NCBI GenBank assembly: GCA_030737875.1
Contig: JASFAX010000020.1
Coordinates: 32,006,688-32,070,687, forward strand
Direction of reading: 5' to 3'
DNA length: 64,000 bases
Source: Allium sativum
Lineage: Eukaryota > Streptophyta > Magnoliopsida > Asparagales > Amaryllidaceae
Below are positions 44,077 through 56,105 of this stretch, piece by piece. The position numbers were made by a program, and so were the translations under genes. How positions within the stretch are numbered: the stretch's first letter is position 1; each line of letters opens with the position of its first letter. Under the pieces are notes generated by a model that saw only the letters and a list, made by a program, of their open reading frames with translations, was not told the origin of the DNA and ran no database searches.

Positions 44077-47000
44077 AAAACAACATGAACAGCGGATAAA
44101 TTTTCTGGAAGCTGTACTCTATAGGCCACTTGTCCAATCCTCTCGGCTATGGGAAATGGTCCCTCAAACCTAGGTGCCGGCTTCCCTACTGATCCAAAGT
44201 GAACTACATTCTTTAGAGGTGACACTTTGATAAACTAAGTATCCCACTTCAAATTTGACGTTAGTCCTTCTCTTGTATGTATCGAATTTTTGCCTATCTT
44301 GAGTTGTCTTCATCCGCCATCGAATAAGGTCAATCACGGACATTTTTCTAGTCATATCTGGTCCAAGTAATAATCTTTATGTAGATTCCCACCAACAAGT
44401 TGGTGATCTAAAGGGTCGTTCATACAATGCTTCAACGGGTGCCATGCCGATGCTGGCATGATAGCTATTGTTATATCCAAAATCTATTGAAAGAAGACGC
44501 TCTTCCCAAGTCCCTCCAAAGTCTAGGATACACAGCCTTAAAAGATCGTCAAGAATTCTGTTCACCCTCTCTGCCTGCCCATCGGTCTGAGGTTGATAAG
44601 AGATTCTCAAACACAATAGTGTACTTAATGCTTCTTACAAGCTTCTCCAAAATTCACTGGTAAAGATAGGGTCATGACCGCTCACGATGCTGGAAGGTAC
44701 CCCATGGAGACGAACTATCTCTCAGACATAGATTGCTGCCAACCATGGTGCCGTACTCTTTCACTTAACTAGAATAAAGTCAAGCGCTCTAAGTGAGTCT
44801 ATCTACCACAACCTTAATACTGGTGTTGCCTTTCTTCGATCTAGGCAAAGCAACTATGAAATCCATAGATACACTATCCCATTTCCACTATGGAACCTCC
44901 AAAGGATGAAGTAAACCACAGGGCTTCTTTTCCTTAGCTTTAACTTGCTGGCAAACCGAACATTGAGAAACAAATTCGGCTACATCTTTCTTCATCCCTG
45001 CCCAAAAGAAAACCCTTTTCGTGTCTCTGTACATCTTATCACTGCCTGGATGAATAGTCATCTCATAATGGTGGGCTTCTTCTAGGATTGCCTTTACCAG
45101 GCTTCCGGTTTGAGGAACACAAAGCCTTGCATCTCTTCGTAACCACCTGTTTTCATCTACGGTATATCGACTAAGGTGACTAGAAGTCTCCCCTTTTCAG
45201 AGCTTATCCATGATGTCTAAAATCTATCGGTCACCTTGTTGCGAAGCTCCTATCTAATCCATAATAGTTGGTCATATCTCCAATGATTCAAACAAGTCAG
45301 GAAAAATCTCGATGGAGGGTTTAAAATAAATAGTTGAGATGAACTCCAAGTTCTTCCTCTCCATAAACAGAGGACTTAAGGCCATCCTCTGCCTACGGAA
45401 TGCGTCATCCACCGCATTACTTTTGGCAGGGGTATAAGAAATCTCAAAATCATAAGAAGTTTAGAACTATATCCACCTTTATTGCCTTAAATTAAGATCC
45501 TTCTGTGAGAACAGATACTTAGGGATTTATGATAGGTGTATAATTCGAACTTCTTTCCAAGTAAATAATGATGCCACGTTTTTAGCGCGAATACTATGAC
45601 AGCTAGCTCTAGATCATGGGTGTGGTAGTTCTTCTCATGAACTCTCAACTGTCTACCCCTATAACACACTACTTTTCCTTCTTGCATTAGAACCACACCA
45701 AGCCCTGTACCACATGCATTAGTGTAAACTGTAAACACTTTGTTCCCATCGAGAAAAGTCAAGACTATGGCTGTTGTAAGAGCCCATTTCAAACGTTGGA
45801 AAGCAACATAACAATTTATATTCCATGATAATGCCAAGTTCTTCTTCGTGAGCCTAGTGAGTGGGGATGATATCTTCGCGAAGTACTTAATGAACTTCCT
45901 ATAATAACCTGCCAAACCAAGAAAGCTTCTTAACTCTATTGCATTGTTAGGAATCTGCCAATCTTGAACCATAACTACTTTTGTGAGATCCATAGCTATC
46001 CCTTATTTGGAGACTACATGCCCTACGAATCTCACCTCCTTTCTCCAAAAATGGCATTTGGAGAACTTTGCCTTAAGTTGATGGTCACGGACAGTTTCCC
46101 AAATGCAAGGCATGCTCTTCTTCGCTCATTGAGAAGATCAAAATGTCATCAACAAAGACTACGACAAATTTGTTTAGGAACTCCCGAAACACCCTACTCA
46201 TCTTATCAACAAAATAGGCGGGTGCATTCGTCAGCCCAAAAGGCATAACTAGCTACTCAAAAAAAACCATCCGGAGTCCTAAAAGCAGTCCTATCTATGC
46301 TATCCTCAGCCACCCTCAACTGATGAAACACCATGGCTAAGTCTAACTGGAAAAATACCAAGGCACTTACAAGCTAATCAAATAAATCATCAATCTTAGT
46401 AAGCAGATGCCTATTCTTCTTAACGAGTTTACTCAACTCTCTATAGCGACAAAAAAACGAAGCGAACAATCCGCCTTAGTTGCAAATACAAATGGAGCAC
46501 CCCATTCAGATATGCTTTATCTAATAAATCCCTTCTCATATAGCTCCCCTAATTGCTTACAAAACTCCCTCCTTTCCCTTTGAGCCATATGGCGCACTGG
46601 TAATGCAACTGGCTTTTCATTGTCCACCAGATATATATATGAAAGTTGATCTCGTGCCTCGGAGGTAAACCCCGTATATCAGCAAAAACATCAGCATTAT
46701 CTCGTACCACTGTAATAGATTGTAGATCATCGATAGATGCATCAAGAGGCTTTAGGAAACTAAGCACAACAGACCCTTGGGGATCACAAGAAATCTCGAG
46801 GGTCCTCCCATGACAAGTCAGAAGCCTAATGACCCTCCTCTCGCAATACAGAATGGCACCATACTTGGTAAGCCAATCCATTCCTAAAATCAAGCCATGG
46901 CCCATAAACCCTAGCACATATGCATCGTATTCAAACTCGACGCCCGACATGGGTACTTTAAAACCAAGACAATTCATAGATAAATGAGCCGAACCACTAA

Positions 47001-48146
47001 TGGGGTTTGAAACAACTATGGGATCAACTACCATACTAGTAATTAAGTGCAGAGATTCGACCACAAAACAAGATATAAATGAATGTGATGTGCCAGAATC
47101 AAAAAGTGTTCTTGTAGGATGGTTTGAAAGAGAAATTAAACCTTCCACATAAATTTTTCTACCTCTATTAGGAGCACTGATCGCGAGAGCATGCACCTGC
47201 CATCCAGAAGTTCCTGCGCTTTGACGTTGTCCTTGTGATCCCTGTTTCTTCTGGCACTCTCTAGCAAAGTGTCCGACTTCTCCACAATTAAAGCAAGTGT
47301 TCTTCCATCTTTTATAGTCTTTGATCAAGTGACCTACTTTCCCAAAACTGTGACACTTCCTTTTCTCCTTACTCTTGTCATTCTTTCCTCCTTTTTTCTA
47401 TTTGCTGTTGTTGTTGTCCCTTCTTGGGCCATATCTTCTTGTTTTGCATTGTTTCCTCAGCTTTAACCTCCTTCTTCTCCGATTTTTCTTTCTCATACAT
47501 CAAGATCATATCAACAAGTCTTTCAAAGGTGGCTCCCATTGGGATGTGGGACACGGCTAAACCATGAAGGGGCTCATGTAGCCCTTTAGCAAACCGTAAA
47601 GCCTTCTTATGCGGCAAGTGTACCAGTTCCAGTCCAAATATTGCCAGTTGGTTAAATTTGTTCACATACTCTTTAACCGTCAAGTCCCCTTGTTTGAGTA
47701 CTAAGAACCTATCCATCTGCATGCTCTTCTCAGCTTGGGAAAGGAATTTCATCTCAAACCTCTGTCTAAAGTGATCCCAAGTTTCCACTGGACGACATGC
47801 TCGGGTTATCTCCCACCAAAATGAAGATTCATCCTTCAATAGCCAAGCATCTTACTGAATCTTTCTTCGATCCTCTATTTCAAAGATTACAAAAAAGACA
47901 TCGGTCTCCTTGAGCAAGTTCCAAGCTTCCACAAACATCTCGGTTCCATGGAACGGCTTCCCTCCTATAGCACAGAAATCTTTACAGATCATTGAGAAGT
48001 TGTCTACATAAGGAGGAGGAGGAGGAACAACTTGTGCAGGTAGGAGAGGAACGTTTCCTTAGCCTTCGGCAGGCACCGTGGCCTCCTGATACCTACGGAC
48101 CATCCTGGCATCGTAACGCCTTCTGGAATGTTGGGTTCCCAGACAT
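44077..48146 (-). pseudogene. gag-pol: Element 4 gag, protease, RT, RNase H, integrase
   Basis: Gag starts at the ATG 48146-48144 and is soon stopped. A long piece (47839-47378) has the Gag core (KDESSFWWEITRA, FEMKFLSQAEKSM). The first knuckle is damaged; the second is intact (CFNCGEVGHFAREC, about 47300). Protease keeps the canonical LFDSGTSHSF (about 47105). RT is broken between about 46550 and 45990; the rest ([15 protein letters not shown]) and RNase H ([15 protein letters not shown], with Asn for Asp) lie at 45993-45487. Integrase has YQPQTDGQAERVNR (44616 down) and the GPY/F part (APRFEGPFPIAERIGQ, 44225 down), ending at the Element 5 insertion. Stops and shifts throughout. Confidence 0.83.
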
Positions 48147-48426
48147 GCTAAAACAGAAAAGGAAAGAGGTTCAGTGTAATACCCTGTATTTCCTGTGAAT
48201 ATTAAAAGTAACGAATTAAATAATACTTAATTTTTAGATGAGGAATTTAGGGAAAGGTGTTATGCCATTGTGTTCATCTCGGAATTTTGCTTGAGATAGA
48301 GTCCGAGTTTGCGTGATTCGGACTACGTATGAAGAAGTTATCAAGGTTAGAAATTTTCAAGTTTAAATTAAAATAATAATTATAAGTCAGAAAAATAGTT
48401 TGAAATTCGAAATTCGGTCAGAACAG

Positions 48427-48450
48427 CTGAGCGGGAAATTTCCCGCTCAG
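48427..48450 (+). promoter_or_regulatory. 24-bp palindrome containing two opposed E2F-like sites
   Basis: The core GCGGGAAATTTCCCGC (48431-48446) is flanked by CTGA and TCAG, so the whole 24 bp is its own reverse complement. TTTCCCGC fits the plant E2F consensus on both strands. It lies at about +255 of the LTR, upstream of the TATA. Confidence 0.55.
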
Positions 48451-48454
48451 GGGT

Positions 48455-48545
48455 GTTGACTCCCCCGGGGGGGAGTCGACATAGGTGTCGAACCCCCTTT
48501 AAGGGTGTAGACATAGGTGTCGACCCCCTTTATGGAGTCAACCCT
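48455..48545 (+). repeat. GTCGAC-rich repeat block in Element 7 LTR
   Basis: Repeated units of GTCGAC(A/C)(T/C)... with runs of C or G, here AGTCGACATAGGTGTCGA and relatives. Equivalent blocks are in Elements 4 (32265-32360), 6 (42355-42450), 8 (55755-55815) and the 3' LTR of Element 7 (59310-59370), always at +250 to +400. Confidence 0.75.
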
Positions 48546-49728
48546 TTTGAGATCCAATTCCTGTGATGAATTTTTATAGCCATGAGCTGATGTGGCCTTC
48601 TTTGATTGATCTGATGACAAATTCTGAGGTATTAGGGCTTATGTGTCATGCTGTGGTTGGCTGGATGACACATCTCTTTGGTTTGGGTGGCTCTGATTTC
48701 TCCTAGACAAATCATCTAAAGTCTAGAATTAATCCTAGACATCTATATATAGGTAGCTAAACCTAAACCCTAACCTCATAACCCTAAAACTAGGGTGACG
48801 TTATGTTGTTCGTCTACAAGCTAGCCTAGCCTCCTTCATCTTCTCCAAACTAGAAAATCAAATCCAAACTAGAAATCTATTAGAAGAACTTCAAATCAAA
48901 AGTCTACATCAATGGATTAGCTTAAAAAATTCAGAAATTATATCCTGTAATACAAGATCCGTCCTTTTTCTGTAAGTTCAGTTATTATTCCGTTTTAAAC
49001 ACCTAATAGAAATCATGACTATAATAATCGGATTTAGAACTACGCCTAATTCTAATTCTTGCTTATCCTTTTGTCAAATCTGAATTGCCTAGCCTATGAG
49101 ACTATTGTGATTGATGCAATGACACCTATCATGCCTATGGGACTATTATGACCGACATAATGAAAACTATCATGCCTATGAGACGGTTAAGGCTGACATA
49201 ATGATAACCTATCATGCCCGTGAGACTGTTGTGGTTGATATGATTGAATTTATCATGTAGTACATCCTATGCCTATGAGACTATTGTCATTGATATAATG
49301 GGACTTATCATGTTGTACATCAAAATTAGTGATTCTCTTAAGTCCAATCCAATCTAATCTTTATACCTATGGTGCAAATTGCTTAGCTTTCTCACACTTA
49401 TTATTAATGTACAACATGCCTGTTGAAACATGATTCTTGAAATAGGTATACCTTTACATGCCTATTTTTCCTTATGTCAATTCTTATGCTCCTTCTCTAT
49501 TTTTCTGTTTTTATTTTCTTTTGTTAATACTAAGTTCATTTGGAACATAGATTGAATCTCGTCGTACGTGCGATTATAATGCGGGAAAATTGGGTATAAT
49601 TTAATTGAGTAAATTTTGGAATAGCATGTGAATGTGGCATAAAACTTGTACTGACTATACTTGGGAAATATTGACATAAAACTTGGACACATATGACAAA
49701 TATGTAAAATGACTAAAGATGAACATGC

Positions 49729-49930
49729 CTAACCCGAGGTTAGATTGAGCTGCGGTGTAAGACTTCCTAGAACCGCTCGGCACATCCAGTGACCGCAACA
49801 AAATAGATCTAATGTGAGAGGTTAGCACATTAATCCCAAAAACCCAAGGTTAGATTGAGTTGCATTGTAAGACTGCCTGGCACATCCAGCGACCGCAACA
49901 ATATAGATCTAATGTGAGAGGTTGGTGCTT
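49729..49930 (+). repeat. Hairpin module pair in Element 7 LTR
   Basis: Module 1: CTAACC (49729-49734)/GGTTAG (49820-49825), TTAGAT (49740-49745)/ATCTAA (49807-49812), TGCGGT (49751-49756)/ACCGCA (49792-49797). Module 2 (about 110 bp on): AACC/GGTT, TTAGAT/ATCTAA, GTTGC/GCAAC, with part of the loop deleted. The loop keeps TAAGACTGCC...CACATCCAG. Confidence 0.8.
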
Positions 49931-51073
49931 TAATGAATGAATTAAAGCTAAGAAACAGATAGGCTAAGATGGTAAGGTTAAGTTAATTATGGCAACACTT
50001 AACAAATACAACATGTTAGTTAAACAAATGGGTGGGGTTAGGTAAATGTGAGAACATTTAACCGTTATAACATGTTGATTAGGAAACCCTAGTAACGGGG
50101 ACCCATTTCAGCAATAACCCACATAGATGTATCACGGTACTCTGAACTAGGAAGGGTGGGCATGATTACTGGGCTGATTATAAGCGGTGAAAATAGTGGC
50201 GAGTGGTGCAACGGTGTAGGTTCCGGCGGAGTATGGGCGTGCTCGTACTCCGAAGTGAATATAGCAGGCACTGGGCATCAGTAGTATACACTGTGCATCT
50301 AGAATTTGTGTCGGGTTGCCACCATAGGAATTGATACACCCTATGGTTGGACCAGCACAGGTATCTACAATCAAGCGGGGCCGAATGACACAAGTAATAA
50401 GTGCATGCGAGTTGAAGCCGATCGAAAAAAGGGATCACTTTGTTATGAACACATGATGGCAGTTGAAACATTCGTTAGTAGGTGCAGAGAAATGGAAATG
50501 AGTGTGATAGTATATTCAGCTTATCTTGCCTTATCTTATGTTATCTTACTGCTATGGTATCGTCCTGTATTCCGTTTATTCATGTCTTGATCCTTTTACC
50601 TGTTTACATGCTGAATAATCACTGGACTTACCAGGCTAATGTCTAACCCGTTTTCTTTCACCTTCTTTTCTTCCGTTTTCCGCCTCTTGTTCTGCAGGGA
50701 GGGAATACTTCAGCTTAGTGCAGATCTTTTCCAGCTTGAAGAGAGTAGATGTATTGCTTGGATTCTCTTTTCTTGGGCTATGGCTCTGGTTACAATTTTA
50801 TTGGGATTTAGGATGCTTTACTACTGTTTTATGCTTCTTTATGTACTTGGAGTTTTAAATCAAGGAAGATGTTTTATTGTAATAATTTAGAAGTTGGTTT
50901 TTGAGACAATGCTTGTAATGTTTTGATTGAACCACACTACTTATGAAATGATTACAGTTTTCCGTTGTTTATATGTATGTCTTGTAAATTATCTATGTCT
51001 GTTACCTAAAATGCTTCACCAAAGTTAATCAGTCCCTTTGTCAGTTACCTTAACGGAGGTGGGGTGTTTCACT

Positions 51074-51085
51074 TGGTATCAAAGC
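51074..51085 (+). other. Primer binding site of Element 7
   Basis: TGGTATCAAAGC, two bases after the LTR end, one base off the TGGTATCAGAGC site for initiator tRNA-Met. 51086-51249 is an A/T-rich leader. Confidence 0.75.
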
Positions 51086-51249
51086 GCAGATTAGATAAAA
51101 GTTTTTGAAAATTGTTTTTTCAAAAAGATATTTAAAGAAGCATTTTCAAGAAAAAGTGTTGTTTTATTTTAAAGGATTAGTCTCCAAAGCCATATGCACT
51201 ATCTTTCTATACTTTGTTTTTAACTTTTTCTTTTCATTTTAACATATAT

Positions 51250-53173
51250 GGGGATCTTAATCTTCTCGAGGGCGTACCGATACCTGGCTAGTTCTGAAGG
51301 TATCTGGAGGCTAGGGCTAATGACGTAGGCCTAATAGACGTTCCTCCTCCCCCAGTTGCAACCATTCCTCCTCCTCCTCCGCATGTGAATGCTTTCTCGA
51401 AGATATGTAGAGACTTTCGAGCTATGGGTGGAAATAACTTTAATGGGACTAAGTCATTTGTGGAAGCAGGAAACTGGCTCAAGGAAATAGAAGACTTGTT
51501 TGCTATCTACGAAGTGGACGATAAGCACAAGACACAATTGGCTGTATGGTTACTTAAGGACGAAGCTTCTTACTGGTGGGAAGTTACTAATGCTGAGAGA
51601 CCAATTGAAACTTGGGAGGATTTCAGAATGAGATTTGAAATGAAGTTCCTCTCGCAAGCTGAACGAAGTCTATAGATGGAGAAGTTCTTAGCACTCAAAC
51701 AAGGAAGCCTATCGGTTAAGGAATACGTCAACCATTTCAACCAGTTGGCTAGATTCGGACTGGAGTTAGTAAACACTCCACATAAAAAGGCTCTTCGATT
51801 CGTTAAATGGTTAAATGAGCCACTACATAGCCTAGCTATGTCCCATATGCCTATGGGTGCGACTTTTGAGAGACTGGTGGACATGGCACTATTACCGGAG
51901 GAAGACAAGAATGGCAAGAAAGAGGCAATGGTGGAAGAACCTCTAGACAATAAAGTGGAGGGATTGCAGAATAAGAAGACGGATTCCAAGAAAGACGGGA
52001 AGAATAACAAACCCCATGACAAGAGGAAGTGTAAATATTGTGGCATACCTGGACATCTAATTAAAGATTGCAAGAAGAAGAAGTGGAAGATGGGTGGTTG
52101 CTTTCAATGCAGCGAGACATGACATATGGCTAAGGATTTCCCAAAAAGGCAAGGGCAGAGGACTGGATCTACTTCCGTAAGGTAGATTCACGCTCTCATT
52201 GCACCTATGCAAGAAAGAGGTAGAAATATTTCTGTTGCGAGTTTAGTTTATCTTTCTGATCATCCAGTTCGTACTATTTTTTATTCTGGCGCATCACACT
52301 CTTTTATATCTACTGCTTTTGTTGAATCTGTACACCTAGATACCAGTATAGTAGGGGATCCCAGGGTTGTTTCAAACCCAATTTGGGGTTCGGCCTATTT
52401 GTCAATGATTTATTTGGATTTGGAAATTTCTATAGTAAGCGTTGGGTTTAGATGTAATGCTTATGTTTAGGGTTTCATGGGCTATTGGTTGATTCTAGGC
52501 ATGGATTGGTTATCCAGTAATGGTGTCATCTTCGATTGTGAAAAGAGAGTGGTTAGATTTATGACTCGCCTCGATAACACTATCGAAATCTCTTGTAATC
52601 CCATGGATTCTATTATGCTTAGCTACCTAGAATCTCTTGATGTGTCAGTTGAAAGCTTGCAATCTGTTAGTGTAGTCCGTGAATACTCGGATGTCTTTGA
52701 AGAGGTGAAGGGTTTGCCTCCAAAGCGAGAGATAGACTTCCGCATATTCCTTGTTGATATGCAAAACCTGTTGATTTATCCGTTAGACACATGGCTCCAA
52801 GGGAAAGGAAAGATCTCAGCAAGCAAGTTAAAGAGTTGCTTGAAAAGGGGTTCATAAGGCGGAGTATGTCTGAATGTGGTGCTCCAGTTGTGTTTGCAAA
52901 AAAAAACGGATGGTTCACTTCGCCAGTGCATGGACTATACGGAGCTAAACGAGCTGACTACGAAGAATGGGCACCCACTTCCTAGAATAAATGACTTGTT
53001 CGACTAGCTCGTATGTGCCTCGGTTTTCTCCCAATTAGACCTGGCCATCGGATTTCATCAGTTAAGAGTGGATGAAGATAGCATGGAATTGACCGCGTTC
53101 CGGACCCCGGATGGTTTCTTCGAATGGCTTGTCATGCCTTTCGGCTTGACAACCGCACCCGCCTATTTCGTTG
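51250..53173 (+). pseudogene. gag-pol: Element 7 gag, protease and N-terminal RT
   Basis: The gag start is damaged (the region corresponding to Element 1's first codons is shifted). From about 51340 one frame runs through Gag (ICRDFRAMGGNNFNG, YWWEVTNAERPIETWEDF) and a knuckle (CKYCGIPGHLIKDC; the second is cut by a TGA). Stops at 51673, about 52120, 52183 and 52468 are mostly CAG/TGG-type transitions. Protease reads IFYSGASHSF, so the catalytic Asp is Tyr. The RT start ([23 protein letters not shown]) continues to PAYFV at 53173, where Element 8 cuts in. Target site CGTTG/CGTAG flanks that insertion. Confidence 0.85.
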
Positions 53174-56105
53174 TGTAGCACCCCACGTACATTAATGTCA
53201 CTCACAAAGGGAATGCATTAACTTTCATGGAGTATTATTGGTGTATAGAACGGAATATAACAAGACAAATATTGGTGCTTGAAAATTTTAAAACAACTTT
53301 TATTGCAACGGAGAAATAGTTTGATTACAACAACATCATAAACCAACAATAAACCTAGTACACTTAATATCCATCTTAACAGATTGTTTTCTGAGTACAT
53401 AAAGTAAAAAGCATAACCCCAACATAAGTAGCCATAAAAGAGATAAGCTGAACTTTACTTTCAGCAATCCAAGCGCTTCCAAAAGAGAGAGGAAGAGATC
53501 GAAATCAAGCTCCACTAGCTCTAGTCCCACCATGAGAACCTGGGGGGAGGAAGGAAGATAAGAGGTGAAAACAAAGGGGGTCAGATATAAAGTCTGGTGA
53601 GTCCAATAACTTTAACAATATAATTATTAAAGTAATTAGGATAAGGCATATACTGGTAAAACAAGGAATGACTATGAAACAAATGGGCATGACAAAACAA
53701 ACAAGAGGAATATGCTGGCATTAATCGCGCTCCTAATCACTATAGGATAATTACTATACTGCACCAATACTAGTCACCCTAAAAGTTGATCCCACCTACT
53801 GAACATAATAATCATAATAATGATAATGCTTGTCCCATGTACCCCTAGTTGTCTTCATAGGTGCCTCCTGCCCCTATCTTCATTAGTTGTACCCACCACC
53901 CCCATGCGATCGGCTCCCTAACTCGTAGATACCCGTGCTGGTCCCACAGTGGGGTTGTTTCACTCCTCAAGTGGCAACCCGATACCACTAAAAGATGCAT
54001 GGCTTATATCTACACGATGCAACAACGTCTTACCAACCAGCCCGGGCCCACGCACGCACATGACCCCGTTGGACTTGCATTGCCACCGCTAACCCGTTTT
54101 GACCTCTTACAATCAAACCCATTAAGCATGACCTATCCTCGAACAAGCTCGAGCTCACAAAGATACTTTACGGGTTACTGGTTTGAAAAGGATCCGCAAA
54201 CTTGGCACAAGCTTTCCACCTATGCTTGGTCTCCACTAGAATTTCCCACTTAACCCCTACTTATTCATATCTTCTTACATGTTTCAATTTGGTTAAGTGT
54301 TTCTAATCGTATTTCACATGCCACGCATGTCACTCAGTTAACTCGACGTCCTACTACATGTTAGTATCGGTTAAGTATTACTTAATTCATTATAACTGTA
54401 ACCTTATAAGACATCCCACATTAGACTACCGTTTGCGGTTGCTGGATTTGCCGGGCGGATTCGGGCAATCTTATACCGCAAACTAGCCTTTGACCCCTCA
54501 CATTAGACTACCGTTTGTGGTTGCTGAATTTGTCAGGCTGGTCCGAGAAGTTTTATACCACAAACGAGTCTAACCTCGCGGCTGAGTGGTTTATTATTAC
54601 ACATAGTTATTTAACCCCAATTTGAATTAATATCCCTATGTAAATTGTCAATAATTTCCAAATTAGTCTACGTCCATAATTTTCACATAAATTATGTCCA
54701 TAATTTTCTGGTATATAAATTATGCCAATTAATGTCTTAAATTAATTATATGCCTTTAAAGCCATCTCATGCCAATTCTCAATGTGTATATTTAATATTT
54801 TCCCATTGTCCCCATGCCATTCGTAAGTTTAATATGAAATATGCTAAACTTGCAAATAGTGTAACTCATAAAAAGAAAAGAAACATCACAACTAGCATAA
54901 CATATGTAATAGATGTAACTTGCAAATAAGAATTATAACATAAATTTGCATAGCCAATAACTTGCATATGCAATGGACATAAAGAACATAAATTTGCATA
55001 AACTATGTAATGCCATGGATCTTAATATAGATCTAAACATAAAATTGTGAACTTGCATATATGACTATGGTTTTCACCTAAACTTTCATATGGGTTCCAT
55101 ACAAACTTGCATATGAATTTAAACATGTAAACTAGTATCACATGTTTTACATATAAACTCGCATACATATATATATACATGATTCACATATAAACTTGTG
55201 CATAATTCGCATAAAGACTTGCATATGATTAACATACAAACTAGCATATGATTTACATCCAAACTCGCATATAAACTGACGTCATAAAATGAATCAAGTT
55301 AAACATATGTGATTGGTCATATGAAATAGATCCACTAACATAAGTTAACAAAACTGTCACATGTTCACAAACAGATGATAACAAAATTAGGTAACATCAC
55401 ATGATTCAACAGGCATGTTCTTATAATCCAAATTATAACTCATCGTAATTAGTTTATTAATTATTTTGTGAAAAAAATTGTACTCACAAAGATGGATTAG
55501 AGAAGAGAATAATTCGTTCGGCGTTTGTATTAGAATCCTGATTTGCAATTCCTAAGATTTAAGAAAAGATGAACTATTCCAGCAGCATAAAGACGTCTTT
55601 AACTTATTTTAACTAGGATTGAGGCAGCATAGCATTACAATGGGTTGGTGTGGAGAGAAAGTGAGGTTTCAGGTTGTTTAAAAAGGTTAGGAGCCAAAGA
55701 ATATGTCCAAAAAACAAGTCCACTTGCAAAATCCTTAATCTGCCTCAAATCTGAAAAATCAGGGGAGGTCGACCCCCAGGTCGACCTTTATAGGGGAGGT
55801 TGACCCCCTAGTCGACCTGGCCTGGGGAGTGAAAAATCCCACCCAGCCCGCTTCTGTGCTTTCATTCGAATTTTGAATTTGAATTCAAGTTGTTTTAATT
55901 TATTTAAATTCCTGAAACTTCTGAAGGCCATAACTTCCTCATACGAAGTCCAAGTTTTCGTCCAATTTACGAAAACTTGGACTCTATTCCAAGCAGAATT
56001 CCGAGACGAACGCAATGGCGAAACGCATTCCCCTTAATTATTCTCCTAAAAATTAAGTGTTCTTAAAATTGTTAATTTTAGTATTTCAAATTACGGGGTG
56101 TTACA
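53174..56105 (-). mobile_element. Element 8: solo chromovirus LTR (2932 bp) inside Element 7 RT
   Basis: TGTAGCACCCCACG...GGGGTGTTACA, minus orientation. Target duplication CGTTG (53169-53173) and CGTAG (56106-56110), one mismatch. It joins cleanly into the RT motif FVDLMSRVF when removed. The sequence is close to Element 1's LTR (hairpin pair, the 53895-54020 block), but it has GTCGAC repeats (55755-55815) that Element 1 lacks. Its E2F-like site is decayed (GTGAAAAATCCCACCC, 55829-55844). 54650-55700 is A/T-rich with many GCATA/CATAT words and no gene. Confidence 0.9.
54421..54573 (-). repeat. Hairpin module pair in Element 8
   Basis: Module a: GTTTGCGGT (54431-54439)/ACCGCAAAC (54475-54483). 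Module b: TTAGACT (54503-54509)/AGTCTAA (54567-54573) and GTTTGTGGT (54513-54521)/ACCACAAAC (54557-54565). Between the modules the inner arm changes C to T and its partner G to A, a compensated change. The loop of module a keeps the GCCGGGCGGAT core in reverse. Confidence 0.85.

Larger units (their letters stand above)
29764..48174 (-). mobile_element. Element 4: chromovirus on minus strand, split by Element 5, 5' LTR not present
   Basis: 3' LTR 29764-32655, 3' untranslated region and chromodomain end 32656-33506, then after Element 5 the rest of pol and gag 44072-48174. The two halves join in the middle of the VFHVSHL motif, at the CATGG target site. The 5' leader is cut by Element 7's LTR at 48175, so the 5' LTR must lie beyond the window. 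The insertion site in Element 2 is RT; the candidate target sequence is AACTG (29759-29763). Confidence 0.85.
48175..51071 (+). repeat. Element 7 5' LTR (2897 bp)
   Basis: TGTAATACCCTG...GGTGTTTCA. Contains a 24-bp perfect palindrome with E2F-like halves (48427-48450), GTCGAC repeats (48455-48545), a TATATATAG promoter-like site near 48744, a run of CATGCCTATGAGAC-type repeats (about 49090-49290), two hairpin modules (49729-49930) and a block shared with Element 1 (50240-50420). Confidence 0.9.
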
